18,856 nucleotides of DNA from contig JAYSQA010000373.1 of the NCBI GenBank assembly GCA_043721775.1, positions 1 to 18,856 on the forward strand, in the 5' to 3' direction. Below the pieces are notes generated by a model. It saw nothing but the letters and a program-made list of their open reading frames with translations. It did not search any database and was not told where the DNA came from. This stretch comes from Stagnihabitans sp043721775. GTDB taxonomy: Bacteria > Pseudomonadota > Alphaproteobacteria > Rhodobacterales > Rhodobacteraceae. Positions 13,871 to 18,856 of the stretch are shown piece after piece; position 1 is the stretch's first letter; every line of letters begins with the position of its first letter. The position numbers and the translations under genes were made by a program.

Positions 13871-14406
13871 CGGGCCAGGTGTTTGCGGTTGTTGGCCCCT
13901 CTGGGGCTGGCAAGGATACGTTGCTGGCGGGGGCGGTTGCGGCCTCACCCGCCATGCATTGGGCGCGGCGCACCATCACGCGGCCTGAGGTTGCCGGTGG
14001 CGAGCCGTTTGAGGGTGTGACAGTGGCGGAGTTTGAGTTCCTGAGCCATTCCAGCGTCTTTGCGCTGGAATGGCCCGCGCATGGCTTGCGCTATGGCGTC
14101 AGGAAGGGCGAGTTTGCCGCGCTTATCCGGGGCGTTGACGTCCTGTTCAACGGATCACGCGCGGCTTTGGCGCAGGCTTTGGTGTTATTTCCGGGGCTTG
14201 TGGTGCTGCGGATTTCAGCACCCTCGAAGGTGCTGGCCGAACGGCTGGCGGCACGGGGGCGTGAGACGGCGGCGGAGATTGAAGCGCGGCTGGCGCGGGC
14301 ATCCTATGACGTGCCGGAAGGTTTGCCGGTGATCGACATTGCCAATGACGGCACGCCAGACGTCGGCGTGGGGCGGCTGCTGGCGGCACTTCGGGCGAGG
14401 GGATAG
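13867..14406 (+). CDS. phnN: Ribose 1,5-bisphosphate phosphokinase PhnN
   Basis: A 179-residue guanylate-kinase-like protein that phosphorylates ribose 1,5-bisphosphate to PRPP, the last step that returns the ribose carrier to metabolism. The P-loop GPSGAGKDT is at residues 10-18. RRTITRPEVAGGEPFEGV and FALEWPAHGLRYGV are the family's nucleotide and substrate-binding segments, followed by LFNGSRAAL and LRISAPSKVLAERLAARGRE. It is full length and starts inside the phnL stop. Its 3' end overlaps the convergent DUF1045 open frame by 103 bp. It is the last gene of the phnG-N run. Confidence 0.92.
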   Translation: MTGQVFAVVGPSGAGKDTLLAGAVAASPAMHWARRTITRPEVAGGEPFEGVTVAEFEFLSHSSVFALEWPAHGLRYGVRKGEFAALIRGVDVLFNGSRAALAQALVLFPGLVVLRISAPSKVLAERLAARGRETAAEIEARLARASYDVPEGLPVIDIANDGTPDVGVGRLLAALRARG

Positions 14407-15068
14407 CGGTGCAGCAGGTGGAAGCGGCCATCCTCGGCCTCGCCAAACAGGCACAGGTCGGACAGGCGGAAGGGCTGCGGCAGACGCCCTGCGAAATGCG
14501 CCGCGGCCAGCGGGCGCAGGGTGGCTTGGTCTTGCGGGGACAGGTTGCCCGACAGCGTCAGGTGAAAGCGGAATTCCTCCATCACGTAAGGATAGCCGAA
14601 CTGGTCCAGCAGATAGCGCTGGCGGGGCGTCAGGCGGTCAGGTCGGCGGCGGGCGATTTCAGCAGCCGTCAAGGGGGCGCGAAGGGGGTCAAGGATTTCG
14701 ACCACCTTGGCGGCCAGATTGGTCAGGGCAGAGGTATCGCCCTGCGGGACAAGCGCCAGAAAGCCATCGAGGTCAAGGAATTGCAGGCCGGGCATTTCGA
14801 TGGCAGGAAGGGTCCGGGCCATGGCGGCGGTTGCACTGTAAAGCGCTGCGAAGTCCAGCCCCTCGGCCAGCCGGAAGGGAGGCTTGATCGTGCCGTGGAA
14901 GCCGTATTTCCTTGGGTCAGCGGTCAGGGTGGCCAAATCCAGCCCCAGATCAGGCTGCGGCACGGGCGCACTCAAGCCCGGGTCCCAGCCCAGCCAACTT
15001 GCGGCGGCATCGGCAAAAGCCCCGGGCGCGGGCGCGTAGTAGACGGCGTAGCGTTTCATCTTTTCCAT
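14304..15068 (-). CDS. DUF1045 protein, 2H phosphoesterase-like, phosphonate-associated
   Basis: A 254-residue protein starting MEKMKRYAVYYAPAPG, typical of DUF1045 proteins found in phosphonate loci. Two H-x-T motifs are present, YGFHGTIKPPF and FRFHLTLSGNL, the paired signature of the 2H phosphoesterase superfamily, which act on cyclic or 2',3'-type phosphates. The usual family end near LLHRYPL is followed by about 28 further residues read through the 3' end of phnN, giving a 103-bp convergent overlap; a nearby earlier stop may have been lost. PhnP is absent from the window, so this protein could open the ribose cyclic phosphate made by PhnJ; that is inference. The start may instead be ATG 15059 (MKRYAVYY). 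Confidence 0.8.
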   Translation of the reverse strand: MEKMKRYAVYYAPAPGAFADAAASWLGWDPGLSAPVPQPDLGLDLATLTADPRKYGFHGTIKPPFRLAEGLDFAALYSATAAMARTLPAIEMPGLQFLDLDGFLALVPQGDTSALTNLAAKVVEILDPLRAPLTAAEIARRRPDRLTPRQRYLLDQFGYPYVMEEFRFHLTLSGNLSPQDQATLRPLAAAHFAGRLPQPFRLSDLCLFGEAEDGRFHLLHRYPLARSAASSRPTPTSGVPSLAMSITGKPSGTS

Positions 15069-15168
15069 GGCGGCCCGCTTATCCTGACAGTATCACAGCC
15101 GTGTGACGCAAGCTGGGACGGGCTGCAAGATCATCACCTTCACGGCCCCCAACCCAAAGGCCCTTCGC
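15069..15168. promoter_or_regulatory. Divergent promoter region with short inverted repeat, DUF1045/phnM
   Basis: A 100-bp gap between two divergent genes. It holds TCACA-GCCG-TGTGA (15093-15106), a perfect 5-bp inverted repeat with a 4-bp centre that could be an operator half-pair. I see no convincing -35/-10 pair. An AAAGG sequence (15156-15160) about 8 bp before 15169 serves phnM. Confidence 0.35.
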
Positions 15169-16311
15169 ATGTCTGACATGATCCTTGCCAATGCCACGCT
15201 GGTGCTGCCCGATGCGGTGATCACCGGAACCCTGCACCTGTCGGATGGCGTCATCGCAGCGATTGACCCCGGCACCCGGGTGCCTGCCGGGGCCATCGAC
15301 TGCGGTGGCGATCTGGTGCTGCCCGGCCTCATTGAACTGCACACCGACAATCTGGAGCGTCACATCGAGCCGCGCCCAAAGGTGCAATTCCCCCATGCCG
15401 GGGCGATCCTTGCGCATGACGGCGAACTGGCGGCAACCGGCATCACCACGGTATTTGATGCGCTGCGGGTGGGGTCTGTCATCTCGGCCGGCAAGGCGTC
15501 TTATGGGGAATACGCAAGGCTTCTGGCAGATGAGATCATTGCCCTGCGTGGTGAAGGTGCCCTGCGGATCAACCACTTGCTGCATCTGCGGGCCGAGGTG
15601 TGCTCGGAAACCCTGATTGACGAACTGGCCTGCTTTGGCCCGCAGGATGGCATCGGAATCGTCAGCCTGATGGACCATACCCCCGGCCAGCGGCAGTTCC
15701 GCAGTCTGGACCAGTTGCGCCATTACGTGCGCGGCAAACATGGCCTTGGCGAGAACGACTTCCTGATCCACGTGGCCAACCTGCAAGCCCTGTCCGACCG
15801 TTTCGGCGCGGACCACGAGGCCGCCGCCGTGGCGGAAGCCCGCCGCTACGGTGCGGTTCTGGCCAGCCATGATGACACGACCGAGGGACAGGTTGCCACC
15901 TCGCACCGCCACGGCGCCACCTTTGCCGAGTTTCCCACCACGGTCGAGGCGGCGCAGGCCTGCCGTGCCAAGGGCATTCATGTGATGATGGGCGCGCCAA
16001 ACCTGATCCGGGGCGGGTCACATTCGGGCAATGTCGCGGCCAAAGAGCTGGCGGACCTGAACCTGTTGGATATCGTATCGTCCGACTATGTCCCGGCGGC
16101 GCTGCTGAATGCAGCCCTGATGCTGGGCGATATCTGGGGCGATCTGGCACGCGGCGTGGCGACGGTAACGCAGGCTCCGGCGGCGGCAACCGCGCTGTAC
16201 GACCGGGGCACCCTGACGACAGGCCTGCGCGCCGACGTGATCCGGGTGGCACGGTTGAAAAAGGCCGCAGCGGTGCGCGGCGTCTGGGTTGGCGGCCGCC
16301 GCGTCGGCTGA
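15169..16311 (+). CDS. phnM: Ribose 1-methylphosphonate 5-triphosphate diphosphatase PhnM
   Basis: A 380-residue amidohydrolase that removes pyrophosphate from the phosphonate nucleotide before C-P cleavage. It follows E. coli PhnM throughout: LPGLIELHTDNLERHIEPRP with the HxD metal pair, ITTVFDALRVG, SLMDHTPGQRQF, LASHDDTTEGQ, FPTTVEAAQA, GAPNLIRGGSHSGNVAA, DIVSSDYVPAALL and LRADVIRVA. I chose ATG 15169 (MSDMILANATLVL) with AAAGG 8 nt upstream; the earlier GTG at 15103 would add 22 atypical residues. It stands apart from phnG-N because the minus-strand DUF1045 gene lies between them, so it needs its own promoter. Its stop directly abuts the HNH gene stop. Confidence 0.93.
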   Translation: MSDMILANATLVLPDAVITGTLHLSDGVIAAIDPGTRVPAGAIDCGGDLVLPGLIELHTDNLERHIEPRPKVQFPHAGAILAHDGELAATGITTVFDALRVGSVISAGKASYGEYARLLADEIIALRGEGALRINHLLHLRAEVCSETLIDELACFGPQDGIGIVSLMDHTPGQRQFRSLDQLRHYVRGKHGLGENDFLIHVANLQALSDRFGADHEAAAVAEARRYGAVLASHDDTTEGQVATSHRHGATFAEFPTTVEAAQACRAKGIHVMMGAPNLIRGGSHSGNVAAKELADLNLLDIVSSDYVPAALLNAALMLGDIWGDLARGVATVTQAPAAATALYDRGTLTTGLRADVIRVARLKKAAAVRGVWVGGRRVG

Positions 16312-16896
16312 TCAGGCGTCCAATTCAACGTCCCAATACAGATAATCCATCCAGCTTTCATGCATGTGGTTCGGCGGAAAACGCCGACCGTGAATTTTCA
16401 TCTCTTCCGGGCTGGGCGCACGCGGCGGGCGGTGCAGGTGCAATCCCGATTGCCGCACATTGCGAGAGCCCTTGTGCAGGTTGCACGGGCTGCACGCGGC
16501 CACGACATTCTCCCAAGAGGTGATGCCACCCTTGGCGCGCGGCACCACATGGTCAAAGGTCAGGTCCCCTTTGGCGCCGCAATACTGGCAGCAAAACTCG
16601 TCCCGCAGAAAAAGATTGAAGCGCGTGAATGCCACGCGCTTCTGGGGTTGGACGAAATCTTTCAGCACCACGACCGAGGGCAGCCTGAACTCATGCCTTT
16701 GGCTTCGCACCGTCTGGTCATATTCGGCTACGATGGTCACGCGGTTCAGCACGGCGCTTTTTATCGCCTCTTGCCAGGGCCAAAGTGACAAAGGGTAGTA
16801 GCTGAGCGGGCGGTAATCCGCGTTCAGCACCAAAGCCGGGCAGTATTTCAGCGTCGCCGGATCACGCACGAAGCTGGTTCGAAAATCGCCGTCCAT
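16312..16896 (-). CDS. HNH endonuclease family protein
   Basis: A 194-residue protein of the HNH family common as a single chromosomal gene in Rhodobacterales. The nuclease module is at about residues 100-155: CCQYCGAKGDLTFDHVVPRA, then SWENVVAACSPCNLHKG, giving two CxxC-type zinc knuckles around the D-H of the HNH site. The N-terminal part includes ALVLNADYRPLSYYPLSLWP. Its biological role is not known. I chose ATG 16896 (MDGDFRTS), the start I expect in the family; the upstream ATG at 16956 lies almost exactly at the predicted transcription start and would give a leaderless 214-residue form. It converges on phnM with no gap and no terminator. Confidence 0.85.
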   Translation of the reverse strand: MDGDFRTSFVRDPATLKYCPALVLNADYRPLSYYPLSLWPWQEAIKSAVLNRVTIVAEYDQTVRSQRHEFRLPSVVVLKDFVQPQKRVAFTRFNLFLRDEFCCQYCGAKGDLTFDHVVPRAKGGITSWENVVAACSPCNLHKGSRNVRQSGLHLHRPPRAPSPEEMKIHGRRFPPNHMHESWMDYLYWDVELDA

Positions 16897-16963
16897 TCCG
16901 CAAAGGCCCTTTGAGGTATCCCACGCACTGGCACGAAGTTGCGCCACGGCGCGCATGGGTTTG

Positions 16964-16991
16964 ACTATATCTGGCGTTCATCCGCTGGCAA
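16964..16991 (-). promoter_or_regulatory. Probable promoter of the HNH gene
   Basis: On the minus strand TTGCCA (16991-16986) and TATAGT (16969-16964) are separated by 16 bp, close to the sigma-70 consensus. The transcription start would fall near 16957. The rest of the 16897-17143 gap shows nothing else I can support apart from the AAGGA ribosome site (17131-17135) of the next gene. Confidence 0.5.
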
Positions 16992-17143
16992 GCCCCCGGA
17001 TATACGACTGGCCCCACTAATGACCGCCCCGGGTGACATCTGCGTGACAAGCAAGCACTTGCCGGTCGGCGGCCCCTGCCATTCTTCCCCTTTGCACGGG
17101 CACAAGGCCCGGCTAAGAGGCTGAAAACGAAAGGACCGACCCG

Positions 17144-17590
17144 ATGCCGATCCAACGCCGTGACTTTCTGGGCCTTGGCCTTCTGGCTCTCGCCGCCTGC
17201 GGACACCGCCCCGCCCCGCAATCCTTCCGCGGTGAGACGCCCGAGATGGACCGCCTGGTGGCCAAATACGCCCGCATCCACGACATGCCCGCCAGCCTGA
17301 TCCACCGGATCATCCGCCGTGAAAGCGGCTATAACCCAGCGGCGCGCAACGGGCCCTATTTCGGGCTGATGCAGATCCTGCCGCAGACCGCCCACCAGAT
17401 GGGCTACAACGGCCCGGCTGAAGGGCTTCTGGATGCCGAAACCAACCTGAAATATGCCGGCAAGTACCTGCGCGGCGCTTGGCTGGTGTCAAGGCACAAT
17501 CAGGACAAGGCAGTCTACTGGTTCGCGCATGGCTATTACTACGAAGCCAAGCGCATGGGATTGCTGAAGGAAACCGGGCTACGATCCTGA
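17144..17590 (+). CDS. Lytic transglycosylase, SLT-domain lipoprotein
   Basis: A 148-residue protein. MPIQRRDFLGLGLLALAAC is a lipoprotein signal peptide with lipobox LAAC (Cys19) and a twin-arginine-like RRDFL, so export may be Tat-dependent and the mature protein membrane-anchored. The SLT (soluble lytic transglycosylase-like) domain begins at about residue 35, with catalytic Glu60 in RRESGYNPAARNG, then YFGLMQILPQTA and LDAETNLKYAGKYL. Members cleave the glycan strand of peptidoglycan to anhydromuropeptides. AAGGA lies 8 nt before the ATG. It has no evident link to phosphonate use and marks the right end of that locus. The broken methyltransferase gene converges on it. Confidence 0.88.
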   Translation: MPIQRRDFLGLGLLALAACGHRPAPQSFRGETPEMDRLVAKYARIHDMPASLIHRIIRRESGYNPAARNGPYFGLMQILPQTAHQMGYNGPAEGLLDAETNLKYAGKYLRGAWLVSRHNQDKAVYWFAHGYYYEAKRMGLLKETGLRS

Positions 17591-17594
17591 ACTT

Positions 17595-18856
17595 GCGGTC
17601 TTGATGCCGGGCGTCAGGGGCGGCAGCCTTCTTCCCCGCCACAAAGTCGTTCAGCGCGTCAAGCGTGGCCACGTCCATCGACGGCGCCTCGTATTCGGCG
17701 AGGCGCTTCTTCCACAGGGCATTGGCCCGAGTGGCGGCATCGGTCGACCCCGCCGCCTCCCACCTCTCGAACGGCCCATTGTCGGACAACTCGCTGTCCC
17801 AGAAGGCCGTCTCGTAATGCGCCATCGTGTGGCTGCACCCAAAGAAGTGGTTGCCCGGGCCAACCTAGGCAAAGGCTTCAACTGCCAGCTGGTCGTCGTC
17901 GATCTTTACACCGTCCAAATACGCACGCAGCGCGCCGCACAGGTCAGCATCCAGCATGAACTTCGCATAAGTCATGCTGAGAAGCCTATCCGGAAACCCC
18001 GCCGAATGCAGAATGAAGTTCGCGCCGAAATGCACGGCAGCCAGCATTGACGTGATGCCCTCCATCATCGCCTGGGCATCGGGCAGCTTTCGTATGGTAA
18101 AGTTGCCCGAACACCGCAAAGGCAGGTACAAGCGCCGCGCCCGTTGGCCAATCACCATGGACCCAATCGCAGGCTTCCGCGTGCCGAACGTAAGCAACCC
18201 TGACCGCAAACTCATCGAGGACAGGAAGTTGCCGAGCATCACTGGCGCACCCTTGCGCTCCAACTGGGTCAGGGTACAGTCGGCAATCGTCTCGGCCAAA
18301 GATTGCACGATGCCCCCGGCATTCGGCACCGGCCCCATCGCCGCGCCCCGGATGAACGGCACGATCACCGTGGCCTGACCGGCCCGTGCATAGGCGCGCA
18401 GCGGTTTGGTCATGGTGCCATCCCAGACCAAAGACGAATCAACGTTCACATTGCCTATAATTACACAATGATCGTTCACAAAAGCCGCACCGAACAGCAC
18501 CCGGCACATCTCGATATTGTCCTCCGACCGCTCCACCGCCGCGACTGACCCCATGAAGTGCCGGTCCGACAGCGTCATATGGGCCAGAACCATGTCGAGA
18601 TGCCGCTTGTTCACCGCCGCATCGTCGGCTCGCACATGGTCCCGACCGAGCGGTGGAAGTTCGGGCTGGACTGCACCAACGTGATGAAATTGCAAAGGTC
18701 CGCCATCGTGCCAAAACGCCAACCCTTATCAAGATCCATGACAAACGGGCTGCAATAGGCTTGCCCCTTGGCACCGATGACGATGCGGCGCACGGTGCCC
18801 ATGCCATTGCGACGCCGAAGATGCGCGCTGGGGCCGAACGCAAGGCGGCAATCGCC
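17595..18856 (-). pseudogene. Broken MttB-family trimethylamine/betaine-type methyltransferase gene, cut by window edge
   Basis: Three pieces of one MttB-superfamily TIM-barrel protein are read on the minus strand. From the edge: KGWRFGTMADLCNFITLVQS up to CEPTMRR, where a one-base loss near 18625 moves to the next frame (AVNKRHLDMVLAHMTLSD, PDAQAMMEGITSMLAAVHFG, FILHSAG). An in-frame TAG at 17865-17867 follows VEAFA, where the family has Glu before VGPG, and coding resumes with VGPGNHFFGCSHTMAHYETAFW to about KKAAAPDA. No native stop is clear at the 3' end, as the frame runs into the transglycosylase gene. Members move methyl groups from methylamines or betaines to a corrinoid protein. The exact left boundary is uncertain. 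Confidence 0.75.

Noticed and set aside
17865..17867. Pyrrolysine codon in an MttB-family gene
   Set aside because: The TAG lies directly before VGPGNHF, about 80 codons from the end, where homologues have Glu. The pyrrolysine of methanogen MttB lies further upstream, as far as I can align it near the PDAQ segment, which here reads GNFTIRKLPDAQ with no TAG. The gene also has a frameshift, so simple decay or error is preferred.
1084..18856. Mobile element as the cause of the gene damage
   Set aside because: I saw no transposase, integrase, terminal inverted repeats or target-site duplications anywhere in the window. The lesions are small indels, point changes and short tandem duplications.

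Overview
The window is GC-rich, densely coded DNA from an alphaproteobacterium, most likely a member of the Rhodobacterales (Rhodobacteraceae/Paracoccaceae). That placement rests on protein similarity recalled by eye, gene order and base composition; no search was run. Its core is a phosphonate (C-P lyase) locus.

Layout: (1) 1-1623, minus strand: the far end of a second transport operon, with a broken TIM-barrel sugar-phosphate isomerase/epimerase-like gene, an intact GpdQ-type metallophosphodiesterase, and the frameshifted start of what looks like a periplasmic binding protein running off the left edge. (2) 1863-6619, plus strand: phnC, phnD, phnE1, phnE2 (phosphonate ABC importer) and a phosphonate-associated hexapeptide acyltransferase. 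phnD carries a frameshift, phnE1 has lost a base near its 5' end and phnE2 has an in-frame TAG. (3) 6616-9252, minus strand: a GNAT acetyltransferase, a second phnM paralogue and the GntR/HutC regulator phnF. (4) 9350-14406, plus strand: the tightly overlapping C-P lyase core phnG-H-I-J-K-L-N, all open and with key motifs present. (5) 14304-16311: a minus-strand DUF1045/2H-phosphoesterase-like gene and a plus-strand canonical phnM. (6) 16312-18856: an HNH endonuclease, a lipoprotein lytic transglycosylase and a broken MttB-family methyltransferase gene.

How the genes would work together: PhnCDE imports phosphonates. PhnI with G, H and L attaches the phosphonate to ribose triphosphate, PhnM removes pyrophosphate, and the radical-SAM enzyme PhnJ (with PhnK) breaks the C-P bond to give a cyclic ribose phosphate. 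A cyclic phosphodiesterase opens that ring and PhnN makes PRPP. PhnP, the usual ring-opening enzyme, is not in the window; the 2H-phosphoesterase-like DUF1045 protein is a reasonable candidate to replace it. PhnF probably represses from an inverted repeat in the phnF/phnG divergent promoter.

The most unusual structure is a set of short tandem duplications (14-23 bp units) placed at gene starts, in intergenic regions and inside a broken gene. One inserts 18-bp units between the phnC ribosome site and its apparent ancestral ATG, one 16-bp duplication itself creates a frameshift, and one forms a 23-bp array carrying three exact CTGTCAC (Pho-box-like) words upstream of the second phnM. Import genes and flanking genes carry several lesions, whereas the catalytic core carries none that I can see. 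Whether these lesions are real decay or assembly error cannot be settled from this sequence.
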